Shown here: positions 1-6,917 of the stretch, piece after piece
How positions within the stretch are numbered: the stretch's first letter is position 1
Layout: each line of letters opens with the position of its first letter
The notes under the pieces: model-generated
Told to the model about the DNA's origin: nothing
Databases searched by the model: none
What the model saw: only the letters and a program-made list of their open reading frames with translations
Translations under genes and position numbers: made by a program
NCBI GenBank assembly: GCA_029266935.1
Contig: JAQSVY010000052.1
Coordinates: forward strand, 1-10,611
Direction of reading: 5' to 3'
Length of the DNA stretch: 10,611 nt
Source: Burkholderiales bacterium
Lineage (GTDB): Bacteria > Pseudomonadota > Gammaproteobacteria > Burkholderiales > SG8-39

Positions 1-141
1 ACCGAGCGGAAAGGCCGCGTCGGGCATGTCGTGGCTGAGCGGGTCGTAGCCGTCGACCACCGCGTCGGCCCAGCGCCCGCGGATGTAGTGCGCAAGCAGG
101 TTGCGCAGGTCCTCGTCGTCGTCGATGATGAGGATGCGCAC
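1..141 (-). CDS. Response regulator, receiver domain N-terminus (partial, runs off window)
   Basis: The first 47 codons of a response regulator are visible. It opens VRILIIDDDEDLRNLLAHYI, a receiver-domain first beta strand followed by the acidic cluster (Asp residues near positions 7-9) that binds Mg2+ for phosphotransfer. The phosphoacceptor aspartate and the output domain lie outside the window. The start is GTG at 141, two bases after the stop of the cyclase gene. No other start codon is available in frame before an upstream region with no receiver homology. I see no clear Shine-Dalgarno sequence, so translational coupling to the cyclase gene is likely. Receivers that begin this way and continue into a 'YDPL' stretch are, as I recall, sometimes fused to a serine/threonine kinase, but nothing here can confirm that. 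It probably belongs to the same phosphorelay as the Hpt and cyclase genes before it. Confidence 0.82.
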   Translation of the reverse strand, partial: MRILIIDDDEDLRNLLAHYIRGRWADAVVDGYDPLSHDMPDAAFPLG

Positions 142-143
142 GG

Positions 144-1241
144 CTAGAGTGTAACGGAGTAGACCTCGATCGTTCCGGACCTGCCGCGCAGCGCCACCTG
201 TCCCTTGAAGCGCACGCGCTGGCTGTCGAGCGTGCCGCGCACGGATTCATATACCGGCCGTGCCAGAAGCAGCTCGCTGGGCTGCGCCATCTGCATCAGC
301 CGCGCCGCGGTGTTCACCGCATCGCCGATGATAGTGTGGCTCATGTAGTGCGGCGAGCCGATGTTGCCGAGGATGGCCTCGCCCGAGGCAATGCCGACGC
401 CCACCCCGGTCGGCGCGCCACCGCGCGCGGTCCAGCTCGCGAGCACCGGTGCGAAGCCCGCGACCATGTCCTGCGCCGCGCGGCAGGCACGCTCGGCGGC
501 GTCCGCCTGGGCGAAGGGCACGTTGAACCCGACCAGCAGGCAGTCGCCTGCCATGCTGAAGATCGTGCCCTCATGGCGGTAGGCAGCGTCGGTGATGACC
601 TCGAAGTACTCGTTCAGCATCCCCACCACCTCGTCCACGCGCGTGGCTTCCGTGAGGCGCGTGAAGCCGCGCAAGTCGGCGAACAGCGCCACCACGCTGA
701 CGCGCTGCGGCTCGCGCTGAAAAGGCGTGCCGTCCTCGACGAGGTCGGCGATGATCGTTTCCGCCAGGCGCGGCGAAACGTAGCGCGCAAAGGCCTTGCG
801 CAAGGTCTCCTTGTGCTGGATCTCCGCGGCCAGGCGCCGCGCCTCGAGCTCGCGCCGCGTCTCGTGCAGCCGCTGCAGCGTCTTCACGCGCGCAATCAGC
901 TCCTCGCGGCGCACCGGCTTGGAGAGGAAGTCGTCGGCCCCGGCACGGATGCCGCGCACGCGGCTCTCCTGGTCCTCGAGCGCGGTTACCAGCACGATCG
1001 GGATCATGGCGCTCGCCGGAGCGGACTTCAGCCGCTCGCACAATGTGAAGCCGTCCGCGCCGGGCAGCATCACGTCGAGCAGGATCATGTCCGGTGGCTG
1101 CAAAGAAAGGCTCGCGATCGCCGCCTCGGCGTCCCCGGCCGTCTCGGCTGCCATGCCCTCGCCCGTCAGCAGGCGGGCGAGGAAAGCCGCCATGTCCGGA
1201 TCGTCGTCCACCACGAGCACCCGGAACGCCGTCCCGGTCAT
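144..1241 (-). CDS. Response regulator fused to class III adenylate/guanylate cyclase
   Basis: A 365-residue, soluble two-domain signalling protein. Residues 6-125 form a CheY-like receiver: acidic residues 12-14, phosphoacceptor Asp56 in ILLDVMLPGADGF, Thr86 and Lys108 (KPV). A charged helical linker spans about 126-160. Residues 180-330 form a class III nucleotide cyclase domain: metal-binding Asp189 in LFADLRGFT and Asp233 in MAGD, then IIGDAVNTAARL with Asp307 and the transition-state residues Asn310 and Arg314. Phosphorylation of the receiver presumably controls production of cAMP or cGMP. The position usually held by the purine-selecting lysine is Ser229, so the substrate is uncertain. 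ATG at 1241 is chosen because it directly precedes the receiver. A TTG at 1268, overlapping the end of the Hpt gene, is a possible alternative. No good ribosome binding site precedes either. The gene lies 19 bases after the Hpt gene, its likely phosphodonor. Confidence 0.93.
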   Translation of the reverse strand: MTGTAFRVLVVDDDPDMAAFLARLLTGEGMAAETAGDAEAAIASLSLQPPDMILLDVMLPGADGFTLCERLKSAPASAMIPIVLVTALEDQESRVRGIRAGADDFLSKPVRREELIARVKTLQRLHETRRELEARRLAAEIQHKETLRKAFARYVSPRLAETIIADLVEDGTPFQREPQRVSVVALFADLRGFTRLTEATRVDEVVGMLNEYFEVITDAAYRHEGTIFSMAGDCLLVGFNVPFAQADAAERACRAAQDMVAGFAPVLASWTARGGAPTGVGVGIASGEAILGNIGSPHYMSHTIIGDAVNTAARLMQMAQPSELLLARPVYESVRGTLDSQRVRFKGQVALRGRSGTIEVYSVTL

Positions 1242-1260
1242 GCGCGCGGCGTCGGCGAGG

Positions 1261-1566
1261 TCACTCAAAGGCGACTTGGACCTTGGCGAGGTAGTCGTCG
1301 TACTTCGCGATGGTCGCCTCCAGCGAGGCTCGATCGCCGCTGCGGGCGCCATCCTCGATGGTCTTGCCGAGCGTCGAGACGCGCTCGAAGCCGTAGGAGA
1401 CGCCCACGCCTTTCATCCGGTGGCCGAGCTGCCGCAGCTGCTCCAAATCCTGCGCGGCGAGCGCGATACGCAGGTTGTCGAGCTCCTTCCTGCGGTTCTT
1501 CATGAAAGTCGGGATCAGGTCTTCCAGGTCCTTCGCTACCGTGACCTTGTAGGCGCCATCGTTCAT
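1261..1566 (-). CDS. Stand-alone Hpt (histidine phosphotransfer) domain protein
   Basis: A 101-residue protein consisting of one Hpt four-helix domain. The signature is LGHRMKGVGVSYGF, with His49 as the predicted phosphoacceptor, followed by the usual Lys51 and Gly52. Upstream (about 10-45) is an amphipathic helical stretch, and downstream (60-100) come the remaining helices. Hpt proteins shuttle phosphoryl groups between a hybrid kinase receiver and a response regulator in the cytoplasm. No kinase is in the window, so the partner lies elsewhere or further downstream. The receiver-cyclase 19 bases downstream is the obvious acceptor. ATG at 1566 is the only sensible start, as upstream in-frame sequence is low-complexity Pro/Ala/Gly. 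There is no Shine-Dalgarno sequence of note. Instead a TATAAT box ends six bases before the ATG, which would give a leaderless message. Confidence 0.9.
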   Translation of the reverse strand: MNDGAYKVTVAKDLEDLIPTFMKNRRKELDNLRIALAAQDLEQLRQLGHRMKGVGVSYGFERVSTLGKTIEDGARSGDRASLEATIAKYDDYLAKVQVAFE

Positions 1567-1572
1567 GACTTC

Positions 1573-1578
1573 ATTATA
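1573..1578 (-). promoter_or_regulatory. Possible -10 box (TATAAT) of the Hpt/cyclase operon
   Basis: A perfect TATAAT on the minus strand stands out in a very GC-rich 67-base gap between the TPR gene and the Hpt gene. The distance to the Hpt ATG puts the expected transcription start on or within a base or two of the ATG. No good -35 box is seen 17 bases upstream (the hexamer there is GGGGCA). The match to the -10 consensus is seen in the sequence; activity is inferred, and chance is possible. Confidence 0.35.
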
Positions 1579-1633
1579 GGGGGGCGGCGCCGCGCTGCCC
1601 CCGGCTCCCCGGCCAGGCTTTGGCGGCGCGGTG

Positions 1634-2152
1634 TCAGGCTTTGTCAGCCAGCGCCTCGCGCGCCCGGGAATGATGCGGATGCAGCGACAGCGCCGCGGCG
1701 AACGCATAGCGCGCTGCCGCGGCCGCGCCGGCCCCGAGGTGGATCTCGGCAAAGTGCAGCATCGCCGCGAAGTGCCGCGGCTCGAGCTCCAGCGTGCGTC
1801 GGATGTCGCTCAGGCATTCCTCGTCCCGTCCGAGGAGGTAGTAGAGCGCGGCGCGCTTGTGCCAGGCCTCCGCAAACTGCGGCGCGCTGCGCAGGAGTCG
1901 CGTGAGACGGGTTTCGGCGATGTCGTAGCGCTGCGCCGCGATGTCGCCGGTGGCGAGCTTGAGCGCCTCGGCGGCGGCGCGATGCGGGTGGTCCATCCAT
2001 ACGCGCCAGATCCGGTCTTCGGTCTCCACCGCCTCGGCGCCGGCGCAGGCGGCGAGGCGGGAGAAGAGCTGGTCGAGCGCGGCGAGCGAAGCAGCGGGAC
2101 GCCGCGCCCGCCGGCCAGCGATCAGCGCCAGGATGCTCTCAGTGAAAATCAC
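1634..2152 (-). CDS. Tetratricopeptide-repeat protein overlapping the end of dnaE2
   Basis: A 172-residue protein with about three tetratricopeptide repeats, roughly residues 60-92, 93-126 (ending LELEPRHF) and 127-160 (ending LSLHPHH). These fold as helix pairs that bind other proteins. The N-terminal part (1-55) has a short hydrophobic stretch (SILALIAG) followed by arginines, not a convincing signal peptide, then a helical DRIWRVWM segment. The same layout (short N-terminal helical part, IWxxWM, then TPRs) occurs in a widespread proteobacterial family of unknown function. The GTG start at 2152 lies inside the last codons of dnaE2, giving a 14-base overlap, and no ATG lies upstream of the repeats. 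It is therefore probably translated with the SOS-induced mutasome genes. Whether it acts with DnaE2 is unknown; scaffolding is only a guess. Confidence 0.85.
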   Translation of the reverse strand: MIFTESILALIAGRRARRPAASLAALDQLFSRLAACAGAEAVETEDRIWRVWMDHPHRAAAEALKLATGDIAAQRYDIAETRLTRLLRSAPQFAEAWHKRAALYYLLGRDEECLSDIRRTLELEPRHFAAMLHFAEIHLGAGAAAAARYAFAAALSLHPHHSRAREALADKA

Positions 2153-5114
2153 GCGATGCGGTCATCAATGGCCCCAGCATGGGAGTGTAGTCATAGAGGC
2201 GCCTGGCCACCAAATGGACCACCTCGCCGTCGCGCTCCACGGAGCCCGCGACGCCGAGCAGCCGTGCGCCGAGCAGCTCGCGCTTCTGGCTCTCGACGAG
2301 ATGGCGCCAGACCACCACGTTGACGCAGCCCGCCTCGTCTTCGAGGGTCACGAACACCACGCCGCTCGCGGTATCGGGCCGCTGCCGGCAGGTCACCAGC
2401 CCCGCCAGCCGGGCGATGCTGCCATGGGGCAAGCGGTTCAGGGTTTTCGAGTCAATGAGGCGCTTCCCCTCCAGGTACTTCCTCAGTAACGCCAGAGGAT
2501 GGCGGCCAAGCGTGAGCCCGAGGCTCGCGTAGTCGGCGGCGATGTCCTCGCCTTCGCGCAGCGCGGCGAGCTGCGGCAGGCGCTCGGCGGCGGGCGCGTC
2601 GAGCGGCGAGCGGCGCCCTGCTCCGGCCGCCACCCAGTGCGCGAGGCGGCGATGGCCGGCGAGCGACTGCAAGGCGCCGGCCGCCGCCAGGGCGCGCAGG
2701 TCCTTTCGATTCATCTTCAGATCGTGGACGCAGGTGTAAGGGCGATGTGCCGCCACGCGCTTCCCCTCGTCTTGTGTCAACCCCTTCACCATGCGCAGGC
2801 CCAGGCGCAGCGCGCCGGCTTCCAGCGTGCAGTCCCACTCGCTCGCGTTCACGTCCGGCGGCAGCACTTCGACTCCGTGGCGGCGCGCATCCTGGACGAG
2901 CTGCGCAGGCGCATAGAAGCCCATCGGCTGGCTGTTGAGCAGCGCGGCGCAGAAGGCCGCAGGATGGTGGCGCTTCAGCCAAGACGAGACATAGACGAGC
3001 AGCGCGAAGCTCGCCGAGTGCGACTCGGGAAAGCCGTACTCGCCGAAGCCGAGGATCTGGCGGTAGATGGCATCGGCGAAGGCCGGGCTGTAGCCGTTCT
3101 GCCGCATCCCGTGCTTGATCTTCTGCTCGTAGATCTCCAGCCCGCCCGACCTTTTCCATGCCGCCATCGAGCGGCGCAGGCGGTCGGCCTCGCCGGGGGT
3201 GAAGCCCGCCGCGACCATCGCGAGCTGCATCACCTGCTCCTGGAAGATCGGCACGCCGAGCGTCCTCTCCAGCACCTGCTTGACCGCGGGGCTCGGGTAC
3301 TCGATGTCGCGGGGATCCATCTTCCTGCGGCGCAGGTAGGGATGCACCATCCCGCCCTGGATCGGCCCCGGGCGCACGATGGCCACCTCGATCACGAGAT
3401 CGTAGAAGCATGCTGGACGCAAGCGCGGCAGCATGCTCATCTGCGCGCGCGACTCGATCTGGAACACGCCCACCGTATCCGCCTTCCGGATCATGGCGTA
3501 GACCGCCGGATCCTCCGCAGGAACCTCGTGCATCTGCTTGTCGATCATGGCTAAGGCTTTTCTTATTGCAGTAAGCATGCCAAGCGCCAGCACGTCGACC
3601 TTGAGCAGGCCGAGCGCCTCGAGGTCGTCCTTGTCCCACTGGATCACGGTGCGGTCGGGCATGGCGGCGTTCTCGATCGGCACCAGCTCCGCGAGCGGCC
3701 CGCGCGAGATGACGAAGCCGCCGACGTGCTGCGAAAGGTGGCGCGGGAAGCCGCGCAGCATCTGCGCCAGCTCGAGCACCAGGCTTTCGGGCTCGATCTT
3801 CTGGTCCCAGAAGGCGAAGCTCTTCGCAAGGCGATCGACTTCTTCCCCGGGCAGGCCGAGCGCCTTGCCGACGTCGCGCACCGCGCTCTTCGTTCGATAG
3901 CAGATCACCGTGGCGGCGAGCGCGGCGCGGCCGCGCCCGTACTTGCCGTAGACGTACTGGATCACTTCCTCGCGCCGCTCGTGCTCGAAGTCGACGTCGA
4001 TGTCGGGCGGCTCGTTGCGTTCGCGCGAGACGAAGCGCTCGAACAGCATGCTCATGCGCGCCGGATCGACCTCGGTAATACCGAGCGCATAGCAGACCAC
4101 CGAGTTCGCCGCCGAGCCGCGCCCCTGGCAGAGGATGCCGCTCCTGCGCGCGAAGTCCACCACGTCGTGCACCGTGAGGAAGAACGGCTCGTAGCGCAGC
4201 TCGGCGATCAGCCGCAGCTCGTGCTCAAGCAGCTGCCGCACCTTTTCGGGGGTGCTTTTTCCAAACCGCCCTTCCAATCCCGCTTCGGTCAGCGTGCGCA
4301 GCCAGCTCGCCGGCGTCTCGCCCGGCGGCACCAGCTCTTCGGGGTATTCATACCTCAGGGAATCGAGAGAGAAGTCGCATCTCTCGGCAATCGCCACCGT
4401 TTGCCGCAGCAGCGCCTCCGGGTAGAGCTGCGCTAGGCGCACGCGCAGCCGCAGGCTGCGCTCGGCGTTCGGGTACAGCGCATGCCCGCACTCGGCTACC
4501 GACTTGCCCAGGCGCACCGCGGTCAGCACGTCCTGCAGCCGTCGTCGCGAGCGCAGGTGCATGTGCACGTCGCCGGCGGCGACCAGGGGCAGTGCTGATC
4601 GCTTTGCGATTTCCTGCAGTTCTTTCAACTTCGTTGCATCGTTCGGTCCGCAATGCAATTCCGCGGCGATCCAGGCATCGCCGGAAAAATATTCCTTGAT
4701 CCATGGCGCCGCGCTCGAATCGTCCCCCGGAACCCAGAGAACGAGCACGCCCTTCCCCGCCACGGCTTCGATGTCGGCGCGGGAAAGCGAATACGCGCCT
4801 TTCCTGCTGCGGCGCCGGCCGGCGGTAATGAGCGAGGAAATGGCGCCATAAGCCTGCCGATCGCTCGCCAGCAATACCAACTTCAAATTCTTCTCGATCC
4901 TGATTTCCGTGCCGAGAATGAGCTTCAGCCCGCATTCCTTCGCCGCCTGGTGCGCGCGCACCGCGCCGGCAAGCGAGCATTCGTCGGTCAGCGCGAGCGC
5001 GCGGTAGCCGAGCGCCTTGGCGCGCTCGACCAGCTCGCCGGGATGCGAGGCGCCGCGCAGGAAGCTGAAGTTCGACAGGCAGTGCAGCTCGGCGTAGTCA
5101 GGCAAAGAGGCCAT
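2139..5114 (-). CDS. dnaE2: Error-prone DNA polymerase III alpha subunit DnaE2 (ImuC)
   Basis: A 991-residue C-family DNA polymerase that extends across damaged template bases during the SOS response. Domain order: PHP domain (about 5-205), polymerase palm and fingers (about 300-780), tandem helix-hairpin-helix region (about 780-830) and OB fold (about 895-975). Catalytic aspartates are visible as Asp371 and Asp373 in PPDIDVDFEHERR and Asp507 in LLKVDVLALGM. The PHP motifs read ELHCLSNFSFLRGAS and TDECS, so usual metal-binding His residues are replaced, as is typical of DnaE2, and proofreading by this domain is unlikely. A replicative DnaE is longer (about 1160) and not linked to imuAB. ATG at 5114 lies within the last codons of imuB (17-base overlap), and the reading frame further upstream is only the shadow of imuB. 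At 991 residues it is somewhat shorter than most family members (about 1030-1080). Its 3' end overlaps the TPR gene by 14 bases. Confidence 0.97.
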   Translation of the reverse strand: MASLPDYAELHCLSNFSFLRGASHPGELVERAKALGYRALALTDECSLAGAVRAHQAAKECGLKLILGTEIRIEKNLKLVLLASDRQAYGAISSLITAGRRRSRKGAYSLSRADIEAVAGKGVLVLWVPGDDSSAAPWIKEYFSGDAWIAAELHCGPNDATKLKELQEIAKRSALPLVAAGDVHMHLRSRRRLQDVLTAVRLGKSVAECGHALYPNAERSLRLRVRLAQLYPEALLRQTVAIAERCDFSLDSLRYEYPEELVPPGETPASWLRTLTEAGLEGRFGKSTPEKVRQLLEHELRLIAELRYEPFFLTVHDVVDFARRSGILCQGRGSAANSVVCYALGITEVDPARMSMLFERFVSRERNEPPDIDVDFEHERREEVIQYVYGKYGRGRAALAATVICYRTKSAVRDVGKALGLPGEEVDRLAKSFAFWDQKIEPESLVLELAQMLRGFPRHLSQHVGGFVISRGPLAELVPIENAAMPDRTVIQWDKDDLEALGLLKVDVLALGMLTAIRKALAMIDKQMHEVPAEDPAVYAMIRKADTVGVFQIESRAQMSMLPRLRPACFYDLVIEVAIVRPGPIQGGMVHPYLRRRKMDPRDIEYPSPAVKQVLERTLGVPIFQEQVMQLAMVAAGFTPGEADRLRRSMAAWKRSGGLEIYEQKIKHGMRQNGYSPAFADAIYRQILGFGEYGFPESHSASFALLVYVSSWLKRHHPAAFCAALLNSQPMGFYAPAQLVQDARRHGVEVLPPDVNASEWDCTLEAGALRLGLRMVKGLTQDEGKRVAAHRPYTCVHDLKMNRKDLRALAAAGALQSLAGHRRLAHWVAAGAGRRSPLDAPAAERLPQLAALREGEDIAADYASLGLTLGRHPLALLRKYLEGKRLIDSKTLNRLPHGSIARLAGLVTCRQRPDTASGVVFVTLEDEAGCVNVVVWRHLVESQKRELLGARLLGVAGSVERDGEVVHLVARRLYDYTPMLGPLMTASRDFH

Positions 5115-6267
5115 GCAGGTACCAATCGCCGCCTTCACGGTAGACCCAGGCCAGCGACATGGGATGGAGGTTCGCCGACTCTCCGGGCGAGAGCTCGGCG
5201 ATGAAGTAGTCGCGCCGCGCCTCGTCGCCGTCCCACCAGCCGCACTCGATGCGCTCGGGCCCGGCGAGCAGGCCGAAGCTGCCGTGCTCGAGCTTCCTCG
5301 GCTCCAGCAGCCACAGCGGGCGCGGCCCTGGGGGGTGGAACTCGCGCGGATCCCATTCGCCGGGCTCGACGCGCTGCCAGGCATGCTCGGGGCGATGGTC
5401 GGGATAGGAGGCCAGGCCCCAGACGCCTTCGTGCCCGAGGCGCTGGCGCAGCCGCTCGAGCAGCCGCGCCCAGTCCTCGGCGTCCGCGGCCGCGTCGCCG
5501 AACATGCCCGCCGTGCGCTCGCCGAGCGGCTCGAAGCTGCCGGCCTGGAGACGGACCTCCTCCGCCGGTTGTTCGAGCGCCACGGACGCGAGCTTCTCGC
5601 GCAGGAGCTGCTCCATCCGCTTCGCATCGCGAGTGGGCGAAGCGAAACCGAGGGTGGTTTCGTTCAGCTGCAAAGCCCGGATCCCGGCATGTCGGGCCGC
5701 CAGCAGCCCCTCCAGCTGCAGGAGCAGCCGCCGCGCGGCGAAGAGCAGCCCCTCGGCGTGCGCCACCGGCGCCGGGAGCTCGAGGCGGGCATCGAAGCGC
5801 GACGGCGGCAGGAAGAACTCGCGCGCTTCGGGCAGCACGCCGAGCGCACGGTCGAGCTGGTCCACCAGATCCTGCCCGCAGCGCTGCGCCAGGCCCTCGC
5901 GCGGCAGGTGCAGCAGTTCTCCGACGGTGGAAATTCCAATGCTCCTCAGAAATTCAAGATCGCAACCGATGACTTCGAGCGGCAATTTGCCGAGCTTGTC
6001 GCCGCCGCCGCGAGCGAGCCAGAGCGCCGCACGCGCGGTGGGAGCGAGGGCGAGCGAGGTCTCGACGCCGAGCGACTCGAGGCCGTCGCGCCATCTCGCC
6101 AGCAGGGCCTTGCGGCCGCCGAAGAGCCGCAGGCTCGCCTGTACTTCGGCGACGAGCGCCCGCGGCGGCTCGAGTGAAACCCTAGGCGTGAACTGGCAGG
6201 CCCAAGCGGCGATCGGTTCGAGCGCTCCCGGCGCGAGGCCGGGCAGATGCAGGGCAACCCAAAGCAT
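5098..6267 (-). CDS. imuB: Mutasome hub protein ImuB, Y-family polymerase-like (N-terminally shortened)
   Basis: A 389-residue relative of Y-family polymerases that lacks polymerase activity and links ImuA, DnaE2 and the sliding clamp. It opens MLWVALHLPGL, the ImuB start signature, and continues after only about eight more residues into AAWACQFTPRVSLEPP and SLRLFGG. Most ImuB proteins have some 50-60 more residues between these blocks (part of palm and fingers). Further on are the helix-hairpin-helix region (about 104-143), a little-finger-like domain (about 157-245) and the ImuB-specific C-terminus (RPLWLLEPRKL, GPERIECGWWDG, YRE..WYLHGLF, about 316-389). The place where a clamp-binding QLxLF-type motif is expected reads RTAGMF (251-256), a poor match. 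ATG at 6267 has AAAAGG seven bases upstream. The gene overlaps imuA by 86 bases and dnaE2 by 17. Confidence 0.93.
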   Translation of the reverse strand: MLWVALHLPGLAPGALEPIAAWACQFTPRVSLEPPRALVAEVQASLRLFGGRKALLARWRDGLESLGVETSLALAPTARAALWLARGGGDKLGKLPLEVIGCDLEFLRSIGISTVGELLHLPREGLAQRCGQDLVDQLDRALGVLPEAREFFLPPSRFDARLELPAPVAHAEGLLFAARRLLLQLEGLLAARHAGIRALQLNETTLGFASPTRDAKRMEQLLREKLASVALEQPAEEVRLQAGSFEPLGERTAGMFGDAAADAEDWARLLERLRQRLGHEGVWGLASYPDHRPEHAWQRVEPGEWDPREFHPPGPRPLWLLEPRKLEHGSFGLLAGPERIECGWWDGDEARRDYFIAELSPGESANLHPMSLAWVYREGGDWYLHGLFA

Positions 6268-6898
6268 GGACGGGCCTTTTCACCTGCAGGAGGAGCGGCG
6301 CCTCGAGGGGTGCGCCGCGGCGCTTGAGCAGGCGCACGGCGAGCGCTCCGGCGGCCGGCTCGAGGGCCAGGCGCAGGCACGCAGGCGTGGATTCAGGGAG
6401 GGCTTCGATAGGCCGCCAGAGGGCAATGAAGGCGCGCCCGGCTTCGGCGGCAACGGCGAAGCGGCGCAGCTCCGCGTAGCGCACCCGTGGCAGCCAGGCG
6501 AGCAGCGCATGGCAGCTCGCCGCACGCAGCACCTGCTCGACCGCCCAGAGCACATCGCGCCGGCCGGGCGCCCGGATCACGGCGAGCTGGGTGAGGTCGA
6601 TCCCGGCGGCGGCCAGTGCCGGGGGATAAGGCAGGTACGGCGGTGCGAGCCACACGACACGCTTGCCTGCGCGAGTCAGGGCGGCGAGCGCCGGCAGGAG
6701 CAGGCCGAGCTCGCCGATGGCCTGGCGATGGCAAAGGATCTCGGTCAGGGCGGCAGTAGGCCATCCGCCGCCGGGGAGCTCCGCGTCCAGGGCCGGAAAG
6801 CCAGTCGGCAGGGTCGGCGCGGCGCCCGCCAAGGGCGTGCCCCGCCAGACGCGATGTTGCTGGAGGAGGTCTTCCAAGGGTGACTTCCCGCGCTGCAT
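6182..6898 (-). CDS. imuA: SOS mutagenesis protein ImuA (RecA-like fold)
   Basis: A 238-residue protein of the ImuA family, which has a RecA-like core and works with ImuB and DnaE2 in damage-induced mutagenesis. Recognisable parts are the N-terminal LLQQHRVWRG, then TGFPALDAELPGGGWPTAALTEIL (split around residues 32-55). In the second, the glycine-rich loop occupies the Walker A place but lacks the GK[S/T] of an ATPase. The IGELGLLLPALAAL helix and the VVWLAPPYLPYPPALAAAGI strand-turn-helix (81-100) follow. The last 29 residues, after LLLQVKRP, are read from DNA that also encodes the start of ImuB and look like an unconserved tail. ATG at 6898 is the first in-frame start because a TAA lies five codons upstream. 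The start touches the LexA box, so there is no room for a ribosome binding site. A TTG at 6877 is an alternative start. First gene of the mutasome operon. Confidence 0.93.
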   Translation of the reverse strand: MQRGKSPLEDLLQQHRVWRGTPLAGAAPTLPTGFPALDAELPGGGWPTAALTEILCHRQAIGELGLLLPALAALTRAGKRVVWLAPPYLPYPPALAAAGIDLTQLAVIRAPGRRDVLWAVEQVLRAASCHALLAWLPRVRYAELRRFAVAAEAGRAFIALWRPIEALPESTPACLRLALEPAAGALAVRLLKRRGAPLEAPLLLQVKRPVHALGCPASARPRAGSARTDRRLGLPVHA

Positions 6899-6917
6899 AC
6901 TGTGCTTTTATACAGTA
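6898..6917 (-). promoter_or_regulatory. LexA-binding SOS box upstream of imuA
   Basis: The minus strand reads TACTGTATAAAAGCACAGTA, a match to the E. coli-type LexA operator with intact CTGT-N8-ACAG half sites and flanking TA on both sides. It fills the 19-base gap between the oxidoreductase stop codon and the imuA ATG, its last base being the A of that ATG. It covers the -10 box, so bound LexA should block RNA polymerase, and cleavage of LexA after DNA damage should release imuA-imuB-dnaE2 transcription. This is the standard control of this cassette in proteobacteria. Confidence 0.93.

Noticed and set aside
336..1505. Long plus-strand open frame opposite the cyclase and Hpt genes
   Set aside because: Its translation is Arg/His-rich low-complexity sequence opposite well-recognised minus-strand genes; it is a GC-driven shadow.
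1579..1602. GC-rich inverted repeat (GGGGGC / GCCCCC) as a terminator after the TPR gene
   Set aside because: The loop is long and no T-run follows on the minus strand; likely a by-product of base composition.
5115..5627. Upstream extension of the dnaE2 frame
   Set aside because: The extra 171 residues are Ser/Arg-rich and lie antiphase within imuB; the family start is MASLPDYAELH at 5114.
5113..6177. Plus-strand open frame of 354 codons opposite imuB
   Set aside because: It mirrors imuB, which has clear family motifs. The plus-strand product has no recognisable domain.
6898..6917. Divergent control of a plus-strand gene by the LexA box
   Set aside because: No plausible plus-strand gene starts near here; both neighbours are on the minus strand.
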